From assembly GCA_045576455.1 (NCBI GenBank), contig JAZNGM010000001.1, positions 124,001 to 188,000 on the forward strand: a stretch of 64,000 nucleotides of DNA, read 5' to 3'. The DNA comes from RGIG4034 sp045576455. GTDB taxonomy: Bacteria > Bacillota > Clostridia > Lachnospirales > Lachnospiraceae. The translations under genes and the position numbers were made by a program. Every line of letters begins with the position of its first letter. Position 1 is the stretch's first letter. The notes under the pieces were generated by a model, which did not search any database, was not told the origin of the DNA, and saw only the letters and a program-made list of their open reading frames with translations. Of the stretch, positions 15,508 to 23,991 are shown one piece after another.

Positions 15508-16996
15508 TTTGCTTGTTTTTGATGATTTTTTAATACAGTGCCATGACATTCCCGATGCGGATACGATTGCATCAGGGTTTGCGTTGTATACCTATCTTAC
15601 GGAGCAAGGGAAAAAAGCGGAGCTTATTTATTCGGGCAAGCTTCCTATACAAAAGAGTAATCTTATTCTCATGCTTACGGAGCTTCAGATTCCGATACGT
15701 TATGTGACGCCGGAGGAAGCTGCTAAAATGTCAGTTGGCACGCTGGTGCTGGTGGATTGCCAGTATGGGGAAGGCAATGTAACAAAGATTAAGGCAGATA
15801 CCGTGGCGGTTATCGATCATCACGAAAGGTGTATACCGGAAGATAAATATACAGAAATCCAGAGCGCTTACGGAAGTTGTGCGACCCTTCTTTATAAGAT
15901 GCTTCTTGAAGAGGGTGTTGATGTTAATAAAAACCGTTATGTGGCAACGGCACTTTACTATGGTTTGTATATGGATACCAATAACTTTGGGGAAGTAAGG
16001 CATCCGTATGACATGGACGTAATGGAGGATATGCATATTCTTGAATATATTGTGAATAAGATGCGCAACTCTAATTTTACAATAGAAGAAATGCAGATAG
16101 CAGGACGTGCCATGACGGACTATTTGTATAATGAAGAAAAAAGATTTGCCATTGTAAAAGCAGAGCCGTGCGACCCAAACCTTCTTGGAATGATTAACGA
16201 TTTTGCCTTGCAGGTAGATAAGATTGATTTATGCATAACGTATAATGAACTTCCGAATGGCTATAAGTTGTCGGTGAGAAGTTGTGCCAAGGATATGACG
16301 GCAAATGAACTTGCAAAGTATGTGACTTCAGGAATCGGAAATGGTGGCGGTCATAAAAATAAAGCGGGCGGCTTTATTAATAAAGGGCATTTCTTAAAAC
16401 AATATCAGGATAAAGATGTAAGAGATTATTTATATGAAAGAATTCTTACCCTGTATGACAGCTTTGATGTTATTGATGTGATGCAGGATAGTCTCGATAT
16501 AAGTAAAATGAAAAAGTACCGGCATATTCCGGTTACGATAGGGTATGTTTTTTCAACAGAGGTGGCGCCGAAAGGAGAAACGATACTGGTAAGAACCCTG
16601 GAGGGCGACGTATCCATCATTGCGGATGAGAGCAACATTATTCTTATCGGTCTTAAAGGAGAAGTATATCCTTGTGATATCAACAAGTTTCTTAAGAATT
16701 ATGAGCCTATCGACGGAGAATACGGTAAGCATTTCGAATATGAACCTAAAGTTAAAATACGGAATACGGGTGAAGTATTCGACCTTTGTAAAAAAGCCAA
16801 GCTTTGCAGAAGGGCATCGAAGGATTATGTATATGCCTGCGTAATTGACCGTTTGACGAAGGTCTTTACGAAATGGGATTATGATAATTATATGTATGGT
16901 GAAAAAGAAGATTACCTTGTGTGTATGGAAAAAGATCCTTCTGATATTTACATTGTGCAATCCTACATTTTTAATGATTTATATGAAAGTGTTTAA
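15494..16996 (+). CDS. DHH-family phosphoesterase with long C-terminal extension
   Basis: A 500-aa protein. Residues 1-320 are a DHH/DHHA1 phosphoesterase like nano-RNase NrnA: HDIPDADTIASG binds metal, LVDCQ and VIDHHE follow, and NGGGHKNKAGGFI is the DHHA1 substrate motif. Such enzymes cleave short oligonucleotides, cyclic dinucleotide products or pAp. NrnA is about 320 aa, so roughly 170 residues are extra. That tail holds two similar segments (IGLKGEVYPCDINKFLKNYE and EDYLVCMEKDPSDIYIVQSY), each resembling the short PGDYG-type module. The gene overlaps the lipoprotein gene and is followed by a terminator. Substrate is inferred from the family only. Confidence 0.82.
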   Translation: MKLSDLLVFDDFLIQCHDIPDADTIASGFALYTYLTEQGKKAELIYSGKLPIQKSNLILMLTELQIPIRYVTPEEAAKMSVGTLVLVDCQYGEGNVTKIKADTVAVIDHHERCIPEDKYTEIQSAYGSCATLLYKMLLEEGVDVNKNRYVATALYYGLYMDTNNFGEVRHPYDMDVMEDMHILEYIVNKMRNSNFTIEEMQIAGRAMTDYLYNEEKRFAIVKAEPCDPNLLGMINDFALQVDKIDLCITYNELPNGYKLSVRSCAKDMTANELAKYVTSGIGNGGGHKNKAGGFINKGHFLKQYQDKDVRDYLYERILTLYDSFDVIDVMQDSLDISKMKKYRHIPVTIGYVFSTEVAPKGETILVRTLEGDVSIIADESNIILIGLKGEVYPCDINKFLKNYEPIDGEYGKHFEYEPKVKIRNTGEVFDLCKKAKLCRRASKDYVYACVIDRLTKVFTKWDYDNYMYGEKEDYLVCMEKDPSDIYIVQSYIFNDLYESV

Positions 16997-17003
16997 TATT
17001 AAT

Positions 17004-17044
17004 AAGGACTTTGGAATGACGGTAAAGTTGTTTCAAAGTCTTTT
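17004..17044 (+). terminator. Rho-independent terminator after the DHH gene
   Basis: AAGGACTTTG at 17004-17013 pairs with CAAAGTCTTT at 17034-17043 (one G-T wobble), and TTTTATTATTTT follows. It ends the transcript just before the heat-shock promoter. Confidence 0.75.
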
Positions 17045-17087
17045 ATTATTTTCATATTTTTTTAATACTTTTTTTAATGAAATCCGG

Positions 17088-17116
17088 TTGACAAGGAAAT
17101 GCTATAGTGATATTTT
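17088..17116 (+). promoter_or_regulatory. Sigma-A promoter of the hrcA-dnaK operon
   Basis: A perfect TTGACA at 17088-17093 and TATTTT at 17111-17116 with a 17-bp spacer. The CIRCE operator starts 15 bp downstream, around the expected transcript start, so bound HrcA would block initiation. Confidence 0.75.
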
Positions 17117-17130
17117 ATGTTAAGAAGGTA

Positions 17131-17157
17131 TTAGCACTCCATCTGATTGAGTGCTAA
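17131..17157 (+). promoter_or_regulatory. CIRCE operator (HrcA-binding site)
   Basis: TTAGCACTC, nine spacer bases, GAGTGCTAA: a perfect match to the consensus CIRCE inverted repeat. HrcA binds it and represses the heat-shock operon until stress titrates GroEL/ES away from HrcA. It lies 56 bp before hrcA. Confidence 0.98.
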
Positions 17158-17212
17158 CAAAACAGAAAGAGTGGCATATACTGAAGTATAGTGGTGGAGA
17201 GGAAGTGATTTC

Positions 17213-18262
17213 GTGGAACTTGATGAGAGAAAGAAAAAGATTCTTCAGGCGATTATCAGGAACTATTTGGAAACCGGCGAGCCGGTAGGCAGCAGAACCA
17301 TTTCTAAGTATACTGATTTGAATTTAAGTTCTGCAACCATCCGGAACGAAATGGCTGACCTTGAAGAAATGGGATATATCCTTCAACCACATACATCAGC
17401 CGGACGGATTCCTTCTGATAAAGGCTATCGCTTTTATGTAGATAACCTGATGCAGGAGAAGGAACGCGAGGTTCAGGAGATGAAGGAAATGCTTCTTGAA
17501 AAAGAAGATAAGATGGATCATCTTTTGAAACAGGTCGCCAAGATGCTTGCGGTAAATACCAATTATGCGACAATGATCAGCGCACCGCAGATTAAGAAGA
17601 ATAAGTTGAAATTCATCCAGCTTTCCAAAGTGGATGCAAGACAGATTCTTGCGGTAATCGTTGTGGAAGGTAATGTCATTAAGAACAGCATGCTTGAGGT
17701 GAAGGAAGAATTAAATGAAGAAACAATGCTTAAGCTTAACATTCTTCTTAACACCCACTTAAACGGTTTGTCCATTGATGAAATTAATTTGTCTATGATT
17801 GCAAATCTTAAACGGCAGGCAGGTATCCATAGTGAGATAATAAGTGAAGTGCTGGATGCGGTAGGCGAAGCCATTAAGGCAGATGAGGATTTGGAGATTT
17901 ATACAAGCGGAACCAATAACATCTTCAAGTATCCGGAGTTATCAGACCATAACATGGCAAGCCACATTATCCATACTTTTGAAGAAAAGCAGGCATTGAA
18001 CCAGCTTGTTACCGAAACGTTAGCGGATGAAGAGAGTACGGGAATACAGGTATATATCGGAGAGGAATCCCCTATCCAGAACATGAAGGATTGCAGTATT
18101 GTAACCGCAACCTATGAGCTGGGCGAAGGAATGAAGGGAACGATAGGAATTATCGGACCGAAGCGAATGGACTACGATAAAGTAGTTGGTACCTTGAAGC
18201 ATTTAAGGGATCAACTTGATGATCTTTATAACAAAAATGACCTAAAAGGAGAGGAAGTATAG
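17213..18262 (+). CDS. hrcA: Heat-inducible transcription repressor HrcA
   Basis: A 349-aa repressor of class I heat-shock genes that binds CIRCE as a dimer and needs GroE for activity. The N-terminal winged helix (RKKKILQAIIRNYLETGEPV, then SSATIRNEMADLEEMGY) and the PHTSAGRIPSDKGYRFYV motif are classical. The C-terminal part is the GAF-like HrcA domain. Translation starts at GTG 17213 after GGAGAGGAAG. It is autoregulated through the CIRCE site just upstream. Its stop overlaps the grpE start by one base. Confidence 0.97.
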   Translation: MELDERKKKILQAIIRNYLETGEPVGSRTISKYTDLNLSSATIRNEMADLEEMGYILQPHTSAGRIPSDKGYRFYVDNLMQEKEREVQEMKEMLLEKEDKMDHLLKQVAKMLAVNTNYATMISAPQIKKNKLKFIQLSKVDARQILAVIVVEGNVIKNSMLEVKEELNEETMLKLNILLNTHLNGLSIDEINLSMIANLKRQAGIHSEIISEVLDAVGEAIKADEDLEIYTSGTNNIFKYPELSDHNMASHIIHTFEEKQALNQLVTETLADEESTGIQVYIGEESPIQNMKDCSIVTATYELGEGMKGTIGIIGPKRMDYDKVVGTLKHLRDQLDDLYNKNDLKGEEV

Positions 18263-18900
18263 TGGACGAAAGTAAGAATAAAGACGTTCATCAGGATACG
18301 GATGAGGCAATAGAGAATGCTACACAAACGGGTGCAGATGAAATTAATGCAGAAACTGAAACGGATACCGTTAAGGATGCAAAAGAATCAGCTGAAGCTG
18401 CACAGGATAACGTAAAGGCAGATAAAACAGAGAAGAAGTCAAAAAGAGCTGATAAGAAGGCAGAAAAATATCAGGAAAAGATAGATGAGCTTGAAGACAA
18501 GGTAAAGAGACAGCTTGCAGAGTTTGAAAATTACCGCAGAAGAACAGAAATTGAGAAAAGCGCGATGTTTGAAACCGGTGCAAAGAGTGTCATTGAAAAA
18601 ATTTTACCGGTTATTGATAACTTTGAGCGCGGACTTGCCACCGTCCCGGAAGATGAAATGGGAAAACCTTTTGCAGAAGGAATGAACATGATTTACAAGC
18701 AGCTTATGACAGAGCTTGAAAAGATTGAAGTAAAACCGATTGAAGCAGTTGGTAAAGAATTTGATCCGAATCTTCATAATGCAGTAATGCAGGTGGAGAG
18801 CAGTGAATTAGAATCGGGAATGGTAGCACAGGAACTTCAAAAAGGATATATGTACCGCGATACAGTGCTTCGTTACAGTATGGTGTCGGTAGTGCAGTAG
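18262..18900 (+). CDS. grpE: Nucleotide exchange factor GrpE
   Basis: A 212-aa cochaperone that releases ADP from DnaK. A long, charged, low-complexity N-terminus (about residues 1-75, rich in Asp, Glu, Lys and Ala) precedes the coiled-coil dimerisation helix (KRQLAEFENYRRRTEIEK) and the beta domain (FDPNLHNAVMQVE). The start codon is GTG at 18262, overlapping the hrcA stop, with GGAGAGGAAG upstream. It belongs to the CIRCE-controlled operon. Confidence 0.97.
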   Translation: MDESKNKDVHQDTDEAIENATQTGADEINAETETDTVKDAKESAEAAQDNVKADKTEKKSKRADKKAEKYQEKIDELEDKVKRQLAEFENYRRRTEIEKSAMFETGAKSVIEKILPVIDNFERGLATVPEDEMGKPFAEGMNMIYKQLMTELEKIEVKPIEAVGKEFDPNLHNAVMQVESSELESGMVAQELQKGYMYRDTVLRYSMVSVVQ

Positions 18901-18967
18901 GTTGCGGCAAATATAGAACAATATAAATTAAGAACAAATTAACCAGAATTATAGGAGGACATAGAAA

Positions 18968-20836
18968 ATGGGAAAAATTATTGGTATTGACTTAGGTACA
19001 ACAAATAGCTGTGTAGCTGTAATGGAAGGTGGTAAGCCAACCGTTATCGCTAATACGGAAGGCGCAAGAACAACACCTTCTGTTGTAGCTTTTACAAAGA
19101 CAGGAGAAAGACTTGTAGGTGAACCTGCAAAGCGTCAGGCAGTAACCAACGCAGAGAAGACAATTTCTTCTATTAAGAGACATATGGGTTCTGAATACAA
19201 GGTAAGCATTGATGATAAGAAATTCTCTCCACAGGAGATATCAGCAATGATTCTTCAGAAATTAAAAGCAGATGCTGAAAGCTATCTTGGTGAGAAAGTA
19301 ACAGAGGCAGTTATTACAGTTCCTGCTTACTTTAACAATGCACAGAAGCAGGCTACCCAGGATGCAGGTAAAATTGCAGGACTTGATGTAAAACGTATTA
19401 TCAACGAGCCTACGGCAGCAGCACTTGCTTATGGTCTTGATAATGAAAAAGAGCAGAAAATTATGGTATACGACCTTGGTGGTGGTACATTCGACGTATC
19501 CGTTATCGAAATCGGTGAAGGTGTTATCGAAGTTCTTGCAACAAGCGGTGATAACAACCTTGGTGGAGATGACTTTGACCAGAAGATTACAGACTGGATG
19601 CTTTCAGAGTTTAAGAAGGCAGAAGGTGTAGATCTTTCTAACGATAAGATGGCACTTCAGAGATTAAAAGAAGCTGCTGAAAAAGCTAAAAAAGAGCTTT
19701 CAAGTGCAACAACAACAAATATTAACCTTCCGTTCATCACAGCAACAGCTGAAGGACCGAAGCATTTTGATATGAACCTTACACGTGCTAAATTCGATGA
19801 ATTAACACATGATCTCGTTGAGAGAACAACAGTACCTGTTCAGACAGCATTAAAGGATGCCGGTATCAGCGCAAGCGAACTTGGCCAGGTATTATTGGTA
19901 GGTGGTTCAACACGTATTCCTGCAGTACAGGATAAGGTAAGAAAATTAACAGGAAAAGAGCCAAGTAAGGCATTAAATCCGGATGAATGTGTAGCACTCG
20001 GTGCTTCTATCCAGGGTGGTAAGCTTGCCGGAGATGCCGGTGCAGGCGAAATCCTCTTACTTGACGTAACACCATTATCATTGTCTATTGAAACAATGGG
20101 TGGTATTGCTACTAAGTTAATCGAGAGAAATACAACTATTCCTACTAAGAAGAGCCAGATTTTCTCAACCGCAGCAGATAACCAGACAGCAGTTGATATT
20201 AACGTTCTTCAGGGTGAGAGACAGTTTGCTAAAGACAATAAGTTACTTGGAACCTTCCGTCTTGATGGTATTGCTCCGGCAAGACGTGGTATGCCACAGA
20301 TCGAAGTAACCTTTGATATTGATGCTAACGGTATTGTTAACGTATCTGCTACAGATAAGGGTACAGGTAAGGAGCAGCATATTACCATTACAGCAAGCTC
20401 TAACATGTCTGATGATGAAATCGATAAGGCAGTAAAAGAAGCAGCTGAGTATGAAGCTCAGGATAAGAAGAGAAAAGAAGCGGTAGATACACGTAACGAG
20501 GCAGATTCCTTTGTATTCCAGACAGAAAAAGCATTGGAGGATGTTGGCGATAAGATTGATGCTGCTGAGAAGGCTTCTCTTGAAGAGGAAATCAAGAATC
20601 TTAAAGATATGCTTGATAGAACAAAAGATGTTGAAATGACAGAAGATCAGGTAAGCGAAATGAAAGCTGCTTACGAGAAACTTCAGGCATCAGCACAGAA
20701 CCTCTTTACAAAGATGTATGAGAAGATGCAGGGTGCCGGTGCAGGTCCTGATATGGGTAACATGGGACAGGGTGCACAGGATACAGCAGATGCTCAGGCA
20801 GATGACGTAGTGGATGGTGACTACAGAGAAGTATAA
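18968..20836 (+). CDS. dnaK: Molecular chaperone DnaK (Hsp70)
   Basis: A 622-aa Hsp70. The ATPase domain (about 1-360) starts GKIIGIDLGTTNSCVAV and has the phosphate-2 motif VYDLGGGTFDVS and the hinge LVGGSTRIPAVQ. The linker DVTPLSLSIETMGG follows, then the peptide-binding domain and the helical lid, with a Gly/Met/Gln-rich tail ending DDVVDGDYREV. It binds hydrophobic segments of unfolded proteins in an ATP cycle driven by DnaJ and GrpE. A strong AGGAGG site precedes it. The codon use (many ACA, CTT, GAA codons) suits high expression. Confidence 0.99.
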   Translation: MGKIIGIDLGTTNSCVAVMEGGKPTVIANTEGARTTPSVVAFTKTGERLVGEPAKRQAVTNAEKTISSIKRHMGSEYKVSIDDKKFSPQEISAMILQKLKADAESYLGEKVTEAVITVPAYFNNAQKQATQDAGKIAGLDVKRIINEPTAAALAYGLDNEKEQKIMVYDLGGGTFDVSVIEIGEGVIEVLATSGDNNLGGDDFDQKITDWMLSEFKKAEGVDLSNDKMALQRLKEAAEKAKKELSSATTTNINLPFITATAEGPKHFDMNLTRAKFDELTHDLVERTTVPVQTALKDAGISASELGQVLLVGGSTRIPAVQDKVRKLTGKEPSKALNPDECVALGASIQGGKLAGDAGAGEILLLDVTPLSLSIETMGGIATKLIERNTTIPTKKSQIFSTAADNQTAVDINVLQGERQFAKDNKLLGTFRLDGIAPARRGMPQIEVTFDIDANGIVNVSATDKGTGKEQHITITASSNMSDDEIDKAVKEAAEYEAQDKKRKEAVDTRNEADSFVFQTEKALEDVGDKIDAAEKASLEEEIKNLKDMLDRTKDVEMTEDQVSEMKAAYEKLQASAQNLFTKMYEKMQGAGAGPDMGNMGQGAQDTADAQADDVVDGDYREV

Positions 20837-20856
20837 TTAATAGGTAAGAAATAGGT

Positions 20857-20924
20857 CGCACTTTTGGAGGAAAGATAGCCGAATGTTTACTTTATGTTAA
20901 ATATTTGCTATCTTCCTTCGTGCG
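20857..20924 (+). other. Intercistronic hairpin between dnaK and dnaJ
   Basis: CGCAC (20857-20861) pairs with GTGCG (20920-20924), and GGAGGAAAGATAGC pairs with GCTATCTTCCTT apart from a small bulge. The loop is AT-rich. No T-run follows, so it is not a typical terminator; it may shape mRNA processing or stability within the operon, which is inference. Confidence 0.65.
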
Positions 20925-20950
20925 TTAATGAAAAAAAGGAAGAGATAAGC

Positions 20951-22156
20951 ATGGCAGAGCAGAAAAGAGATTATTATGAGGTGCTTGGTGTCGATAAAGG
21001 CGCTGACGAGGCTACCTTAAAAAAAGCATACAGGGCACTTGCTAAGAAATATCATCCGGATGCTAATCCGGGCGATGCCGAGGCAGAGAAGAAGTTTAAA
21101 GAAGCTTCTGAAGCATATGCAGTACTTAGTGATCCGGAAAAGAGACGTCAGTATGACCAGTTTGGACACGCAGCGTTTGAAGCAGGCGGCGGTGGCGGCG
21201 GCTTCGGCGGCTTTGATTTTAGCGGTGGCGACTTCACGGATATCTTCGGTGATATTTTTGGTGACCTTTTTGGCGGTTCAAGACGTTCTTCTGCAAGAAA
21301 TAACGGACCGATGAAGGGTGCCAATATAAGAACCAGTGTCCGTATTACTTTTGATGAAGCAGTATTTGGCTGTGAAAAAGAACTTGAACTTACGTTAAAG
21401 GATTCCTGTCCTCATTGTCACGGAACAGGGGCTAAGCCGGGAACGACACCGGAGACCTGTACAAAGTGTGGCGGTAAGGGGCAGGTAGTATATAAACAGC
21501 AGTCATTCTTTGGTACAATCCAGAATGTACAGACTTGTCCGGATTGTGGTGGAACCGGTAAGATGATCCGTGAGAAATGTCCGGATTGTCACGGAAATGG
21601 TTATGTTGCAAGCAGAAAGAAAATAGAAGTGTCCATTCCTGCCGGTATTGATAACGGACAGAGTGTCAGAATCAGGGATAAAGGTGAGCCGGGAACAAAC
21701 GGCGGACCAAGAGGTGATTTGCTTGTTGAAGTGGTTGTATCAAGACATCCTATTTTCCAGAGACAGGATTATGATATCTTTTCAACCGTGCCGGTTTCCT
21801 ATGCGGTTGCTGCATTAGGCGGAGAAGTAGTTATTGATACGGTTGACGGCAAAGTAATCTATGATGTCAAAGCGGGTACACAGACCGATACAAGAGTACG
21901 CTTAAAAGGAAAAGGTGTGCCTACACTCCGTAATAAGGATTTGCGCGGTGACCACTATGTTACGTTGGTGGTACAGACACCGGAAAGACTTTCTAAGGAA
22001 GCTAAGGAATTGCTTATGCAGTTTGATGCCCTGACAGGGGATTCCCTTAATGCGGCGAAACGTGCATCAAGTGCAAAGGCTGATAATAAGTCAGATGATA
22101 TAAAAGACCCTAAGGACACAAAAGGAAGCGGCAAAAAGAAAGGCTTCTTTAAGTAA
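20951..22156 (+). CDS. dnaJ: Chaperone protein DnaJ (Hsp40)
   Basis: A 401-aa class A J-protein that delivers substrates to DnaK and stimulates its ATPase. J domain with HPD (KKYHPDANPG), a Gly/Phe-rich linker (GGGGGGFGGFDF), four zinc-finger CxxCxGxG repeats (CPHCHGTG, CTKCGGKG, CPDCGGTG, CPDCHGNG), and the C-terminal substrate-binding domains. The start at 20951 (MAEQKRDYYE) follows AAGGAAGAG; an in-frame ATG at 20894 lies inside the preceding hairpin and is rejected. A Lys-rich tail (GSGKKKGFFK) ends the protein. Confidence 0.98.
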   Translation: MAEQKRDYYEVLGVDKGADEATLKKAYRALAKKYHPDANPGDAEAEKKFKEASEAYAVLSDPEKRRQYDQFGHAAFEAGGGGGGFGGFDFSGGDFTDIFGDIFGDLFGGSRRSSARNNGPMKGANIRTSVRITFDEAVFGCEKELELTLKDSCPHCHGTGAKPGTTPETCTKCGGKGQVVYKQQSFFGTIQNVQTCPDCGGTGKMIREKCPDCHGNGYVASRKKIEVSIPAGIDNGQSVRIRDKGEPGTNGGPRGDLLVEVVVSRHPIFQRQDYDIFSTVPVSYAVAALGGEVVIDTVDGKVIYDVKAGTQTDTRVRLKGKGVPTLRNKDLRGDHYVTLVVQTPERLSKEAKELLMQFDALTGDSLNAAKRASSAKADNKSDDIKDPKDTKGSGKKKGFFK

Positions 22157-22174
22157 TTAACGGAGGATGTACTT

Positions 22175-23134
22175 TTGAAGTGGAATAAAATTACCGTAAA
22201 GACAACAACGGATGCGGAAGATATTATTATCAGTACGCTTTATGATATAGGCTTGGAAGGTGCACAGATAGAAGATAATGTACCTTTGACAGAGTCTGAG
22301 AAAGAGCAGATGTTTGTGGATATCCTGCCACAGACAAAGCCGGATGACGGCATTGCCTATCTTAATTTCTTTGTGGAAGAAAACGAAGATACGAATATTG
22401 ATAAACTGATTGAGGATGCAAAAGCAGCGCTTGATGAACTCCGTGAGTTTATGGATATCGGTGAGGGTACGATAACATTATCCGAAACTGAAGATAAAGA
22501 CTGGATAAATAACTGGAAGGAATTTTTCCACCAGTTTTATATTGATGACCTTCTGGTTATCCCGTCGTGGGAAGAAGTTAAGGAAGAAGATAAAGATAAG
22601 AAGGTTCTTCATATCGATCCGGGCACGGCTTTCGGCACAGGTAAGCATGAAACGACGCAGCTTTGTATACGTCAGCTTAAAAAATATGTAAAGCCGGGCG
22701 ATGAAGTACTGGATGTCGGAACCGGAAGCGGTATTCTTGGAATACTTGCGCTTATGTTTAAGGCAGGCCATGTAGTAGGTACGGACCTTGATCCGTGTGC
22801 CCTCACGGCAGCCTATGAGAATATGGATACAAACGGTATTAACCGTGAAGATTTTGATGTTCTCATCGGAAATATTATTACGGAAAAAGAAGTGCAGGAG
22901 CAGGTGGGCTTTGAAAAGTATGATGTTGTGCTCGCCAATATCCTGGCAGAAGTTCTTGTACCGTTAACCCCTGTTATTGTTAATCACATGAAAAAGGGAG
23001 CCATATATATTACGTCAGGTATTATTAATATTAGGGAAGATATGGTTAAAAAAGCCATTACCGATGCGGGACTTACCATACTGGAAGTTACTTATCAGGG
23101 TGAATGGTTAAGCATAACGGCACAGAAACAATAG
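22175..23134 (+). CDS. prmA: Ribosomal protein L11 methyltransferase
   Basis: A 319-aa SAM-dependent enzyme that trimethylates ribosomal protein L11. The SAM motif is VLDVGTGSGILGI, preceded by DPGTAFGTGKHETTQL, and VLANILAEVLVPL is the acceptor motif in the expected place. Start is TTG at 22175 behind CGGAGGAT. It follows dnaJ by 18 bp, a frequent Firmicute arrangement, so it is probably expressed in the heat-shock transcript as well. Confidence 0.96.
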   Translation: MKWNKITVKTTTDAEDIIISTLYDIGLEGAQIEDNVPLTESEKEQMFVDILPQTKPDDGIAYLNFFVEENEDTNIDKLIEDAKAALDELREFMDIGEGTITLSETEDKDWINNWKEFFHQFYIDDLLVIPSWEEVKEEDKDKKVLHIDPGTAFGTGKHETTQLCIRQLKKYVKPGDEVLDVGTGSGILGILALMFKAGHVVGTDLDPCALTAAYENMDTNGINREDFDVLIGNIITEKEVQEQVGFEKYDVVLANILAEVLVPLTPVIVNHMKKGAIYITSGIINIREDMVKKAITDAGLTILEVTYQGEWLSITAQKQ

Positions 23135-23179
23135 ATGAAGAAACATCATTTTACAGTGCAATGAGTTTGGAGGAATAAC

Positions 23180-23926
23180 GTGTACCAGTTTTTTGTAGAA
23201 CCGGAGCAGATAGATGTTGAAAATAAGTGCGTTACCATTACGGGTGGCGATGTAAACCACATTAAAAATGTACTTCGCATGCAGTTAACGGAAGAAATTG
23301 ATGTGCGTAATGGTATTGATACAAATGAATACCGTTGTAGTATCGCCGGTTTTGAAACAGATGCGGTAATATGTGATTTGCTGTTTGTCAGGGAGGATAG
23401 TGTGGAACTTCCTTCTAAGGTATATTTATTCCAGGGACTTCCCAAATCGGATAAGATGGAGCTTATTATCCAGAAAGCGGTGGAGCTTGGTGTGCACGAG
23501 ATTATTCCGGTGGCAACTTCCCGCTCGGTAGTTAAACTTGATGCCAAAAAGGAAAAGAGTAAGCTTGAGCGTTACAATGCGATAGCACTTGCTGCTGCAA
23601 AGCAGTGTAAGAGAGCCTACATACCGAAGGTTACGCAAGTGATGTCCATGAAGGAAGCAGTTTCTTATGCTAAAGAAATGGATGTACGTGTGATACCGTA
23701 TGAGCTTGCAGATGGAATGAAAAAGACGAAGGACATTATTGCTTCGCTAAAAGGTAACGAACAGATAGCAGTATTTATCGGTCCGGAAGGCGGCTTTGCC
23801 AAGGAAGAAATAGAGCTTGCGCAAAATGCGGGAATCGAACCGGTTACACTGGGAAAAAGGATACTTCGTACGGAAACAGCGGGTATTACAATCCTTTCGA
23901 TTATTATGTTTCAATTGGAACAATAG
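23180..23926 (+). CDS. rsmE: 16S rRNA m3U1498 methyltransferase RsmE
   Basis: A 248-aa SPOUT-class enzyme that methylates N3 of U1498 in 16S rRNA. An N-terminal PUA-like domain is followed by the knot: FIGPEGGFAKEEI and LGKRILRTETAGI are the SAM-binding signatures. Start is GTG 23180 with GGAGGAAT just upstream. It follows prmA by 45 bp, giving a dnaJ-prmA-rsmE order common in Firmicutes. Confidence 0.96.
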   Translation: MYQFFVEPEQIDVENKCVTITGGDVNHIKNVLRMQLTEEIDVRNGIDTNEYRCSIAGFETDAVICDLLFVREDSVELPSKVYLFQGLPKSDKMELIIQKAVELGVHEIIPVATSRSVVKLDAKKEKSKLERYNAIALAAAKQCKRAYIPKVTQVMSMKEAVSYAKEMDVRVIPYELADGMKKTKDIIASLKGNEQIAVFIGPEGGFAKEEIELAQNAGIEPVTLGKRILRTETAGITILSIIMFQLEQ

Positions 23927-23991
23927 AAAGTTGCAACATATAATAAATAGTAGTATATAAAATCGGAAGAAAAAGTGAATGGAGGCTAAAT

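Noticed and set aside
20894..20950. Longer DnaJ start
   Set aside because: The extra 19 residues are encoded inside the dnaK-dnaJ hairpin, and a good ribosome site precedes the family-typical MAEQKRDYYE start.
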